A stretch of DNA of 64,000 nt from contig NC_081414.1 of assembly GCF_030272615.1 (NCBI RefSeq), positions 53,686,636 to 53,750,635 of the forward strand, given 5' to 3'. The translations under genes and the position numbers were made by a program. This document shows positions 44,199 to 55,700 of the stretch, piece after piece (position 1 is the first letter of the stretch; every line of letters starts with the position of its first letter). The notes beneath the pieces were generated by a model. The model was not told the origin of the DNA, searched no databases, and saw only the letters and a list, made by a program, of their open reading frames with translations. The stretch comes from Cryptomeria japonica (lineage: Eukaryota > Streptophyta > Pinopsida > Cupressales > Cupressaceae).

Positions 44199-45358
44199 TG
44201 TTGGCATTTTTGATGTTTATGTTGTGATTGTCATTGATGGACACACAGTTGTATTGAGATCCCCTTTATATGTATGAGCTAGAGCTCAACTGGTATGTTG
44301 TATTCTAGTCTTTAGACTATTGGTGAGTTTGCAAAATGTGTTTCCCGGTCTGAAGTGGCATGTCGACCCCAAGCAGTTTGAAGATCTCAAGTGGTACAAG
44401 GAAGAAAAGCGGCATAACACATTCTTACCAGTCTTCATTTTTGTCAAACTGGCAACTGGTATTTTGTATGAACCGATAATACTCTGTGATGAGTTACCAA
44501 CTGACATTTTGTGATGAGTTACCAATCCACCGATTAATTGACAGTGTCGACACACTGAGGGTGCTTTTTGTGTCATGTTACTGAGTATGTCTAGATTCAT
44601 TGAACCTAGGAAAATGTAATGTAATCCTATTGGACCAACATGAAATCAGATTCCTTTAAAAGGACATCATGTCTAGGGTTTCAAAGAGTTGCTGAAAGGG
44701 TTTATGTTGTGCTAGCGTTTTAGGTGGTTGTTGAGTTGTTGTAAGAGTGATCTTATCTAAGAAGATCAAGTTGTAACTGAGAGAGAGATAGAGAAGACTG
44801 AAGTAATGCTGGAATGCATTAACAGTGAGTAATACTAGATCTAGCCAAGCAGTTTGTGCTATAAGATAGATCAAACACTTGTTGATTACTCACATCTTTG
44901 ACAAGTCTATAGCCCTTAACCGGGTAGGCCCAAAAGCCTTTGTAAAATCCTCTAACAAGGTGGTTCACCTCTGTTAATCTAAAATCCTCTAACAAGGTAG
45001 TCTTTAATCGGACTTATCTCCTAACAGAGATTGAGATTCCTAACAGGATCTATTCTGGTGAAGAACATTGTAAGACCTTAACCGGTCTAACCTTAACCGA
45101 TCTGGTTTCTATTTCTATAGATAGTGACTTGTGAGTTCCATCTCACCATGGTTTTTCCCATTTGGGTTTCCACATCAAATATCTTGTGTTATGGTTGTAT
45201 TTCTTTTGTGGGTAAATACTTTATTTGCATTTTGATTTGCATGTGTGATAACCGGTCTGTCTGTTAAATTGTTTTATCGGTTTGTCTTTAGACTGTTTAA
45301 GTGTTTTAGTGCAGAGATTTTTGGCATACTAATTCACCCCCCCTCTTAGTATTCATCA
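44199..45358 (+). mobile_element. element D 5' LTR
   Basis: 1,160 bp, TGTTGGCATTTTTG...CTCTTAGTATTCATCA. ACCGGT and its one-base variants occur many times (for example 45090 and 45250). Candidate TATA-like CCTTTAAAAGG near 44652. Confidence 0.9.
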
Positions 45359-45376
45359 ATTGGTATTAGAGCCTAC
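45359..45376 (+). other. element D primer binding site
   Basis: ATTGGTATTAGAGCCTAC directly after the LTR. The leader that follows (AAGTTTAACCACTTGG) resembles that of the copia element (AGCTTAACCACTTGAGG). Confidence 0.85.
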
Positions 45377-45396
45377 CTTTCTATAAGTTTAACCAC

Positions 45397-46685
45397 TTGG
45401 AAAGAGATATGGGAGAATACACCTTGAGGGAACTTAGTCAATGGCTCACTCAGTCTGAGCAAGCCTATGATGATCTTATGGTCAAATACAAGGCATCTCA
45501 AGCAAAAAGGAGAGAACATGCAGAGAAGTTGATGGAGCTATCTGAAAGTAGTTCTGAAGATGAAGAAAATATGGAAGCCATAATTGTAGAAGTAAATAAG
45601 CTGAATGATTCAAACTCCAATCTAAGAAAGGAGTTGGAAGGATTGACTATCCAGTTTAGTCAAGAGCTTGAGAACTAGAGAAAAGATGAAGATCTAGTAA
45701 AGGACAGAGATCATGAGATCTCCAAGTTGAAACAAGAGATTAGTGCACTAACTGCTCACCTTCATGAGAGAATAATGGAAAAGGAAGACATGCAAGGAGA
45801 ACTGAACATAGCCATCTCTGAAAATGCAAGCCCAATGGAGACAAATACTACTAATTCCAAAGAACTCTTTGAGTCAAAGGAAATACTTTCTAAGTTTAGC
45901 AAAAGTACTGTTAAGCTAGAGCAAAAGCTTGAGTCATCAAGACCAGTAAAGAACACCAATGGACTTGGTTTTTCTGGACATGAGGAAGGAGAATCCTCAG
46001 GAAAAAATGTTGAAGCATCAAAGAAGCAACCGGAACTCAAAGGAAAAGGTAAGCAAAAATTCAAACCTATTTTCTTTAACTGTCTTAAAGAAGGACACAC
46101 TGCAAATGTATGTAGGAGCAAGGCATACAATAATTTTCCTTACTTTATTAACAATGTACCTAGATCCTATAAGTTCAATGGTCATTGTTATGCATGCAAC
46201 AAGTTTGGGCTTAGAGCATCTGATTGCAAGTCTATCATGAACAACACCGGAAGATATCCTCAGAGGACCCAAGGAGCTGGTCCATAATTTTTGTGAACCA
46301 GAACCCTAACCGGTTTAATGCTTACAGTTATTAGTCAGGTAACAATGGTTATCAATCAACAATAGGATGGAGAGAAAATTGTTGGATTTGTCATGGACAT
46401 GGTCACACTACTGCTACATGTAGAAGGAAGAATGGAAACATGAACAATGGACCTTGGAGAGCACCTAGATTGGTTTACTATCACTGCAACAAACCAGGTC
46501 ACATCGCAAGATTTTGTAGAAGCAGAAAGAGTATATCTAATGATATATCGATCACTCAGAAAGGAGAAATTGATGTTGAAATAGTTCAAGCGGACATGAA
46601 AAAAACCTGGAGGAAGAAAGCAACAATGTTGGAAGAGGAACCGATTTTTGCACCTAGTGTGGAAATATCGGAACTGGCAAACTAA
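45397..46685 (+). pseudogene. element D Gag-like protein with zinc-knuckle array
   Basis: MERDMGEYTLRELSQWLTQ, then a coiled coil with one stop at about 45676, FSKSTVKLEQKLESSRPVKN and GLGFSGHEEGESSG. Four knuckle motifs: FNCLKEGHTANVC (first Cys to Phe), CYACNKFGLRASDC (His to Leu), CWICHGHGHTTATC (intact, near 46383-46426, in another frame) and YHCNKPGHIARFC (first Cys to Tyr). Tail MKKTWRKKATMLEEEP matches the QWIRKA tail of A and B and WKKKEI of E. One frameshift between 46287 and 46440. No capsid region upstream of the coil. Confidence 0.82.
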
Positions 46686-47132
46686 GCTTCAAAGAGGCTT
46701 AGGGGGAGAAAATGGAAAAATGATTGTGAACCCCCAGTTACACTGGTAAAAGACCTTAACCGGTATGTGATACCTGTCGCTTGGCAGAAGACAAGAAACG
46801 GTAAAAGAGGCAAATTAGGGTTTACGCTCTAATAGAGGAGCATTAATGGTGGTAGGTGAGAGACATGTATAAAAGCACATTTCAAATCATTTCTCACTAT
46901 CTTTTTTTGAGCAAAGAAATTTTTTTCAAAGTGCAGAGTGAAGAAAAGGCGATTTGAGCTAAGATTTCAAGAAATTAACAAGTCTTGAAGGAGATTCAAA
47001 TCCAATTTACAAGCGGTCATGGAGAACACAAAGTGGTGATTTGGCAATTGATGGAGAGTGGAGCGAAGTAGAATTAGGAAGCCCTAAATTTGTGTTTTAA
47101 AGGTATTTTTCATGTTCTTGAAATACTTTACA

Positions 47133-50100
47133 ATGGCTTCCGCATCTCATACCAGTTCGAGTACATCAATTGATTCAAAAAGTTTCATTCAAAGGAAGTC
47201 CAAATATAATGCCTTATCACAAGTTCTAGTTGGAGTCATAGTTGAAGAGGGAATTTCAGATTATATTGATTGCAAAATAGAAGACCTAGGGTCTTTAGTG
47301 ATTCACACCCAGCTAGGTTTATTTTGTGGCAAGGACAAGAAAATCAAACTGGAGTTTAGTATCCTAGAGAAGAAGAAACTCCATAATGCAGTATACTTTC
47401 TCAAAGATTTTACGGAGGATCATATTAGGATCATTTTGAGCAGAGTCCATGGTGACAAGATGTACTTGGAGAGGACACATGATATCATGCCACATGCAAT
47501 TCATGTAGTCACCAATTTCTGTAACACAGGGGAAGTGCCCGCCCTAAGAACGGTAAGCAAAACAGAAATGGTCAAGCTCACTGGTTCAACAAGTGACTCA
47601 TGAGGTATGATAGTTGATCCTATTAAGGATGATCTGGTGAAATATGCCTGCATGGTGATAGGCTACAAAACATTCTTAGCCAGCAGGATTAATTCTGTAT
47701 CTACTCCAACGGTAAATGCCGCTTACCAAATGATTAAAGAAGATGCATCATTTGACCTATGTACCAGTATGCAGAGGTAACTCTTATCTAATCTGAAGTT
47801 GATTAAATAGGATAATGCACTAAGATTCAAGTTTGGATAACTACTGGTTGGGTTGTTTTTCTATTTCCAAGGCTACTTTCCTAGAGTAGGAGATGTCCAG
47901 TGGTCTCCTGACCAACCGGTAACCAAGTAGATCAAGGAAAGCATACAAGCCATTGGAACCGGTTACCCTGAGGTGCTGAACAAATATTTTGATGAGTTCA
48001 GAAGGAAGATGAGTCAAAGGGTAAGGATCTCAGGTGACATCGTTAAAAAATACAAAGATGACATCTATTTCACCATTCAGGTGGACAAGTGCCTAATGGA
48101 GGCTGTTGAGCCTAGAAAGGAAGAAGTGGAGCCAATGGGCTATGAGGTGATGTATGACATGTTGGAAGGGTATGCCTCAACCCTTATTGCCTCACCTCTT
48201 GATCCTAAGGCTAAGAGGACCGGAACCTATTTGGAGAGGATTGCACCAGCCGAGGAACCATCTGTTAAGAATGGAAAAGAATCAGCAGCAAAGAAAGCCA
48301 AGGCAGTGCCTACAACATCGGCACCGGCTACCACTGCAACTCCAAGCGTGACCAAGCGGTCACCTACAAAGAAGAAACCGGAAGCGGCACAGACAAAAGT
48401 CTTCAAAAGAAAAAGGAAGACTAAGTCAAATGAACTAGACTCCAAAGAGATTGAGTCTGATGAAAAGCCAAAGAAGGCCAAATAGACAAAGAAGATGAAG
48501 AAGAATGAACCGACAACATCCGCACTGGTAAATATTGATATCTCCTCATACAAACCTTTGACACATTATCAAAGGACAATAAAGAATATTAGGAGAAAAT
48601 TACTTCATGATTTAGTAGATTATTATGATGATTTCAGTGATGAGGAGAAAGAAGAAGTATTATAGGAAATCATTATTTATTTGTGTAAAAATGACCGATC
48701 GCCATTAGAGATTAAATCTCAGACACCGGATTCTTTATATAAAGCATTAGATAATAAATGGTGCATTACTATTGAAAAAGAACAGGAGATTAGGGAGAAA
48801 GTCTTTGCATAGTACTTTCTCGACCTCTCAAATTCAGAATTATTTGATGTCTTGGATCAAAATAAAGGACTCTTCTTCATAAGGAGAAGAAGACTCTGGC
48901 TGTTAGAGGGGAGAATTGATGATGTTGAAAAAGACACTCATCAACATATGGATTATGCTATAAATTCTCACAAAGCACGTATGGCCAACCTGCAAGCAGA
49001 AAAAGAACTGATTGTATCCAAACCAGATGAAGTTTTTGATGAAGAAGGAAACCTGGTTGAAGAACCAATTGACACCATTGATGTCGATGCAATGGACATA
49101 GAAGATGTCACTTAGGACATACCTTCCAAGGGAACAGAACAGGGTCAACAAGCCGAATAGGGCAGTGAGCAAGCCAAGGACACACAGGAAGTGGCTAAGG
49201 AACAGACATAAAAGAAGAAGAGGGATGAAGATGAGAAAAAGAGAAAAGAGGAAATGAAGAGAAAAGAGGAAGAGGAGAAGTGAAAAGATGAAGAGAAGAA
49301 GAAGCAAGAAGATGATAGGAAGAAGAAAGAAGAAGAGGATAAGGAAGAAAAGAAGAAGAAGGAAGAGGAAGAAGAGAAGAAGAAGGAAGAGGAAGAAAAG
49401 AAGAAGAAGGAAGAGGAAGAAAAGAAAGAAAAGGAGAAGAGGAAGGAAGTAGAGAAAAGGAATAAGGAAGAAGCAGACAAGGCAACGGAAGCAATGAAGA
49501 GCACATAGATGGAGACTCCGAAGGCAACCGGGAGTTAAGCCAAACCGGTTGATATCTCCAGTCCTATCGATCTCTAGTCTGCAAGTGAGTCGAAGCTTAT
49601 GCAGAGCATCAAGGTTTCTCAAGAGCGCCTTGAAATCATATGAAGGAAAAAGGAACAAGACACAACTCAGGCAGCTGTAGACACCCTTACCAGTTTGATC
49701 CTCGGTACCAATCTTCCTAACACTAACTCATCACTAGCACAACTCAAACTACTATGTATAGTAGTGGATGATCAGGTGCAGAGTCTAGAAGAAGCAGTTG
49801 AGGCAAATATCAAGAAAGAGCATCAAAAGGCTCTTAACATTGCTCTGGTGAAAAAGTTGAATGAGCTCCAGTCTGAACTTCTGAAAGACCAAAAGGATAT
49901 AAGGGACGCTTTGGATGAGGGAAACTTGATACTAAGTAAAATCTGTCAACTCCATCTATTTTGCAATGATGTGCTAACTCAGAAGAAAAAGCTTCAAATG
50001 GACTTATAGTCCTACTTGAGCACATTTAAGCCACCCTATGATTCCTTTGCAACTTATGGGCAAACCGTTCACTGGTTCCAGATCCAGTCAACCAAAATGG

Positions 50101-50375
50101 AGCAAGAAATCAATACATGGTCTAGAGATTTGTAGGAGCTACAACTATTTTTACTTCCACATCTGCAAATTCTTCATAAGTGTTATCTGAACCTAGATGC
50201 CTTGACAGTTACGCAAGAGCTGAACATAGTTGATGTCGTGGAGGAATAGGTATCCTAGATGCAAACAGAGAAAGAAGTGGCCACCTCCCTACTTGAGTCC
50301 TGGTCTCTATCCATGAAACAATTTTTGCATGACTATAAATTAGTTTTTGACAAGTACTATTCATTGTTGTCATAA
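47133..50375 (+). pseudogene. element D ORF2, single frame interrupted by stops
   Basis: ATG at 47133 (MASASHTSSSTS) to TAA at 50373-50375: 1,081 codons, one frame throughout, broken only by point stops (for example 47601, 48483 and 49113). N-terminal part: FTEDHIRIILSRVHGDKMYL, HDIMPHAIHVVTNF, EMVKLTGST, GYKTFLASRINSVST. Then FRRKMSQRVRISGDIVKKYK with DDIYF, CLMEAVEPRKEEVEPMGYEV and a Lys/Ala/Thr/Pro-rich basic stretch. Then SLYKALDNKWCITIEKEQEI, a 100-residue Lys/Glu tract (49209-49500), ITSL-type helix and coiled coil to DYKLVFDKYYSLLS. The same protein family as ORF2 of A, B and E. Absence of frameshifts makes D useful for defining the full length. Confidence 0.78.
49209..49500 (+). repeat. 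low-complexity Lys/Glu (purine) tract inside D ORF2
   Basis: Runs of AAG, GAA and GAG codons. 49341-49449 is 109 nt of purine only on this strand. It explains the Phe/Ser/Leu-rich frames of the opposite strand, which are not genes. Confidence 0.9.
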
Positions 50376-50702
50376 ACTTTTATTATTTTAATGGAAATAG
50401 GGTTGTTTAGTGGTACTTTGTCATTGTTGGCAAAGGGGGAGAAGTACTCTATCTATTTTGGAGAAGAATAGGGAGAAGTATCTGATTTCAAAATTTTGAT
50501 ATATGTTTTGATATATGCTATATACTCTGATATCTCAATGTTTATGCTCTGTATGCAAAATTGCTATACATTGTATTGATTAAGGGATAGTGTATATGCT
50601 TAGGGGGAGCAATTTTGTTAATGGCATGTTTTTGATTGTAAAACACTTAGATGTCAAAATTTTATTTTCCTAAGTGTTGCCATCAATGCCAAAGAGGGAG
50701 AT
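50376..50702 (+). other. element D 3' leader and polypurine tract
   Basis: Non-coding. Contains three purine runs of the GGGGGAG type (50438, 50603 and 50691-50702 AAAGAGGGAGAT); only the last touches the LTR. Confidence 0.7.
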
Positions 50703-51877
50703 TGTTGGCATTTTTGTTGGTTATGTTGTGATTGTCATTGATGGACACACACTTGTATTGAGATCCCCTTTATATGTATGAGCTAGAGCTCAACCGGTAT
50801 TTTTTCCAACCGGTATGTTGTATTCTAGTCTTTAGACTATTGCTGATTTTGTAGAATGTGTTTCCCGGTCTAAAGCGGCATGTAGACCCCAAGAGGTTCG
50901 AAGATCTCAAGTGGTATGAGGAAGCAAAGCAACATAACACATTCTTACCAATCTTCATTTTTGTCAAACCGGCAACCGATATTTTGTATGAACTGGTAAT
51001 ACTTTGTGATGAGTTACCAACCGGTATTTTGTGATGAGTTACCAATCCACTAATTAATTGATGGTGCCGACACACTGACAATGCTTTTTATGTTGTGTTA
51101 CTGGGTATGTCTAGATTCATTGAACCTAGGAAATTGTAATGTAATCCTATTGGACCGACATGAAATCAAATTCCTTTAAAAGGACATCATGTCTAGGGTT
51201 TCAAAGAGTTGCTGAAAGGGTTTATGTTGTGCTAGGGTTTTAGGTGGTTGTTGAGTTGTTGTAAGAGCAATCTTATCTGAGAAGATCAAGTTGTAACTGA
51301 AAGAGAGATAGAGAAGACTAAAGTAATGCTGGAATGCATTAATAGTGAGCAATACTAGATCTAACCAAGCAGTTTGTGCTATAAGATAGATCAAACACTT
51401 GTTGATTACTCACATCTTTGATAAGTCTTTAGCCCTTAATCGGATAGGCCCAAAAGCCTTTGTAAAATCCTCTAAAGAGGTGGTTCACCTATGTGAATCT
51501 AAAATCCTCTAACAAGGTAGTCTTTAATCAGACTTATCTCCTAACAGAGATTGAGATTCCTAACAGGATATGTTCTGGTGAAGAACATTGTAAGACCTTA
51601 ACCGGTCTGACCTTAACCAGTCTAGTTTCTATTCTACAGATAGTGACTTGTGAGTTCCATCTCACCATGGTTTTTCCCATTTGGGTTTCCACGTCAAATA
51701 TCTTGTGTTATGGTTGTATTGCTTTTGTGGGTGAATGCTTTATTTGCATTTTGATTTGCATGTGTGATAACCGATCTGTCTATTAAACTGTTTTACTGGT
51801 TTGTCTTCAGACTGTTTAAGTGTTTTAGTGCAGAGATTTTTGGCATACTAATTCACCCCCCCTCTTAGTATTCATCA
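50703..51877 (+). mobile_element. element D 3' LTR
   Basis: 1,175 bp, same ends as the 5' LTR (TGTTGGCATTTTTG...TATTCATCA), followed by TATGT and element E gag. Confidence 0.9.
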
Positions 51878-51882
51878 TATGT
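51878..51882 (+). repeat. element D target site duplication, right (TATGT)
   Basis: Pairs with 44194-44198. Confidence 0.92.
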
Positions 51883-52247
51883 GGTCTACACACCGAGCAA
51901 ATACTAGAAGCTACTGAACTCACACAGATCTTAACCAATAGTATATTGCAGTACCATGGGATTACAATACAAGGATATGGTGTGAATGTTGTGGAAGATA
52001 TGGACATATAAGTGTTGACTGCTTTATAAGGATTGGAATGAACAATCGAAGATCATGGATAAATCCTGGTATGCAATGTTTTCATTGTCACAAAGTTGGA
52101 CACTTGGCTAGACATTGCATAGATCAACCTAGAGGAGACACTAAGGAAATAAGAAGCAAATTATAGATGATTTGGAAAAAGAAGGAAATTGTGTCAAATG
52201 AAGAAAGCACCTTACCTACCGATTTAGGTGAACCTATTCCAAATTAA
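51883..52247 (+). pseudogene. element E Gag-like protein, C-terminal part
   Basis: Continues the E Gag after element D with two intact zinc knuckles: CECCGRYGHISVDC and CFHCHKVGHLARHC. The tail is MIWKKKEIVSNEEST and ends LPTDLGEPIPN-stop at 52245-52247; one stop lies before MIWKKK. With the three knuckles at 43950-44180 this gives five CCHC motifs in one protein. The W-basic tail is shared with A, B and D. Confidence 0.82.
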
Positions 52248-52762
52248 ATGGTGAAGGTATGAAGGGATTGCATTCTCTCAAGGTTAAATCTTAACAGTTC
52301 CTATTTTGTCATGTACTTAATTCAAAATCTACATAGCTAAAGATGCATTAGGAAATTTGAAATCTTATCAAGTCTTTTGGAAGCCTGTCTAGTCGGTAAA
52401 TACAGGAAGTTTGGCTACTCGGTAAAAGCATAAAAAGGAAGTCATACCAAGTGCATTTAATGTTTTCTTACCTAACTACATGGAGCCCGATAAGGTAAAA
52501 TTGTGTACTTAAAGATTTTGCGTGATCATTTTACACTTACCAAGTTTTCAAGAAAGCAGAGCAAAGCAATTCAAACGCAATCAAACCTCCTCTGAAGTGA
52601 AATTCAAGGTATTTATATCAATCACAATGCATTGTCAAGCTAGTTTACTAATCATATCAGTTGTGAATATTTGTTTTACATTTACTAAGTGGAAAGCGTC
52701 TACCATTTAAAAAATTTTCAAACCTTAAGGATCTTTTGTTAAGTGATTATCTAAAATCTACA
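52248..52762 (+). other. element E gag-ORF2 spacer
   Basis: 515 bp without a supported gene. The other elements also have a spacer here (about 250-450 bp), so ORF2 is not translated by simple read-through from gag. Confidence 0.6.
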
Positions 52763-55700
52763 ATGGCACCTAAGATCCAGAAGCCCGTTGTTGTTGAGAA
52801 TATTGATAAGCCCTCACTAAAATAATCTCTAATTCCCAAAGTAGCATCTAAACCAGATGATAAAACTACATTTTCACTCATTCCGGATAGGGTTTTACTA
52901 GTTGAGGATGTCAGATTCTTCACTAAGTGTCATTTTGAGGAACTAGGTCATGTTGAGATCAAGGGCACATATGGTGAATTGTGTATCGATGGAAAACTAG
53001 ATATCAAATTTGAACACATTACAATCAAGGGATTGACCGAAGCCCTAACCTACCCATGAGTCTTCAAACCCTAGTGGATTAAATTTGTTTTGAGTAGAGT
53101 TCATGTTGACTTCATGTGGTTAGAGGAGCAACCATTCAAGATCACCAAGGAAATCATCCACTTGATCACCGATTACCCTATTTATGACCATGCCCGAGCT
53201 CAGAAAATGATTTCACAGAAGGAATTGATCATGTTAACTGGAGTAGAATCCGATTGCAGAGGTCTAAAACTAAATAATGTCACAGATGCAAAGCTGAAAT
53301 TTTCCATTAGAGTCATAGGCTATTGTTTCTTTTAATCGGCAAGGGAAAACAGTTTACCCTATGAAGCTATTGATTTAGCATATAAAATTGTGAAGAAGGG
53401 AATGAAGTTTGATCTTTGTGAAGTGTTGTTGAAGAATCTGTTTGAAAATCTAAACACCATAAGGAAGCCGAAGAAGAACAACTCGGCTAACACACTGAAG
53501 TTTGGATCACTTTTGGTATGCATGTTTTTTTATTTTGAGAAATTCTTTCCATCAGTCGGTAATGTAGTTTGGGAGCTACACTGACCAATCACCCATCAAA
53601 TCAATGACTTCATCAAACAGCTGATAACTTCAATGATGTTATGGATGATTACTTTAGCAAGTTTTAAGAAAAGATGCATAACAGGTATAGAATTCCACCC
53701 AAGCTAGTGGAGAAATACAAGGATGATATATGTTTTGAAGTAGACACCAACTACTGCTATGTCAATGCGGTGGAACCGAGAACTCAATCTTTGCCACCTA
53801 TGGGTTATGAGATTGATTTTGAAATTACACAATAGCAGATAGATGCTTTTCTTGCACTTCCAAGGCATGCTACAAAAATCAGGTATGGAGCCTATGAAGA
53901 GGTTAAAGAAAAAGTTAAGATGAGCATTCTAGTACCTAAGGCTATAGGAAAAGTAACAAAAATGATTAAGACATTAATAGAGAAATTTGGAGAAGGTTCT
54001 TCCTCCACACCTATCAAGAGCATTCAAGTCATCACCGAGGAGGAATCTGAAGCCCAAGAAGTAGCTATTACATTGAGCACCGAGTTGCCTACAGGGAAAA
54101 TTTTGAAAAGGAAGAAATAGGATACATCAAAGGTATCACCAACTCCTTCAGTAAAGTGCCCAAACACAAGATCATCTGCAGTATCAATGAGTAAGAAACC
54201 AAAGAATGTTGTCACACCAAAGGTAACAAAAACTTATAAGAAATCTACTCAAAGACTCATTTTGACTAAAGAGTCCAGTGACACAGAATCTGAAGACGCA
54301 AGTAAATTTTAGATTGTTAAGAGTCAAAAGAAAGATGTACATAGCATTGATAATTTCTATGCTAATCTAAAACAATATGGTGGATTTGGAGCATTTAGAT
54401 ATGTTAAGTATGAATCTAGAAATGATGAAGAAAAGAGACAAATAGAAGAAGTTGTCATCTGCACACTTCTAAAATTCTGATTGGTCCCATTGGAAGTAAC
54501 TAATTCTCTTCCAAAAGAATTGTATTTGCATATTGATAACAGGTGGAAATATGCTATGGACTTGGGAAAATAGATGAGAGAAAGAATTCTGGTACATCTC
54601 TTCTCAGACATGTTGGTAGATGAGATCAATGAACATCTAAAAAACCACCAAACAAACTTCCTATTCAAGCAAAGAGCCTTGAAATTGATGAATGGCCTTT
54701 ATCTTGAAGTAGAGAATGAGACCAACAAAAAGTGGCAAGAAATATTTCAAATCAAGAATGTTGGTGAACAAGTTGATGTTGAAATAGTTGATGTCATCGA
54801 GCAAGATCCTAATATCGTCAAGAAAGACCCCGCTAATACTATACAAATTGATGAGGATATCATGGATACCGAGTTACAGGAATAGGAAATGATTGAAGGG
54901 AATGCTTATGCCAAATTGGTATCCAGTGAGTCAGTTTTGGAACAAGTTCAACCCTATCCTCCGGTCACTCAACATGTTTCAACTGAGACACCTCAGGATA
55001 CTGAACAAGGAAAAGAGGGTCACAAGTCTATAGAAGGAGAAGTTACTTCTCAAGCCACTGGGGAACAGACTTCTCAAGCCCCTTCTAGCACTGAAAATGT
55101 TACAACTGAGACCCAAAGAAAGGATTCACCAAAGGCTACATATGAGGTTAAAGAAATTGACAAAAGTGTTGCCTCTACCGAGCAACCTACCGAGGGTCAA
55201 CAAGCCTCCCAAGCCATTATATTAGTTCAACCGGTGAAAACCTCCTCATCCAAAGAAAAGAAAATGAAAAAGCATAGTTTCAAGTTAGATTTGTCAAAAC
55301 CAATAGTGTTGCCAAATGTAGACATATCCAAATTAAAAGGGCAAGCCCTTATTGAATTCGGTGAACTATGCAAAGCCAAAGCAGAACAAGAGAAGCAAAT
55401 GGCTATACAAAAGAAAAACAGAGTACTTCAGAAGGTGAAAGCACTATTAACAGATATGCTACCTAAAGCTACAGTGACAAAAGATGTAGCCATCCATGTT
55501 CAACTAGATGAACTCTTAACTAAAATAGAGACATCTAGAGTAGACGCATCTGAATACTTGAGCAAGTTGAAGGACAAAGAGCTCACTGCAAAAATGATTG
55601 AAGAGGTACAGAAAGCCATTGCTATCGGAAAAGTAAAACTTGTCAAATTTATTGCTGAGTTGTCCCCTCAACTCAAGCACATTCTTTCTTTATTTTAGAA

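Larger units (their letters stand above)
44199..51877 (+). mobile_element. element D: complete pol-less LTR element with gag and ORF2, nested in E
   Basis: 7,679 bp, LTRs 44199-45358 and 50703-51877, perfect TATGT duplication, primer site 45359. Gag-like ORF 45397-46685, ORF2 47133-50375, polypurine tract 50691-50702. No pol. It landed inside the zinc-knuckle array of E's gag, so D is younger than E. The stretch between gag and ORF2 (46686-47132) is leader-like and has no gene. LTRs are similar at roughly 94-95% by eye; the 3' LTR has an extra AACCGGTATTTTTTCC insertion near 50794. Confidence 0.92.

Noticed and set aside
48903-49658. Long Phe/Ser/Leu-rich open frames on the minus strand (up to 251 codons)
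   Set aside because: They are the complement of the Lys/Glu purine tract in element D ORF2; lack of stops follows from the base composition.
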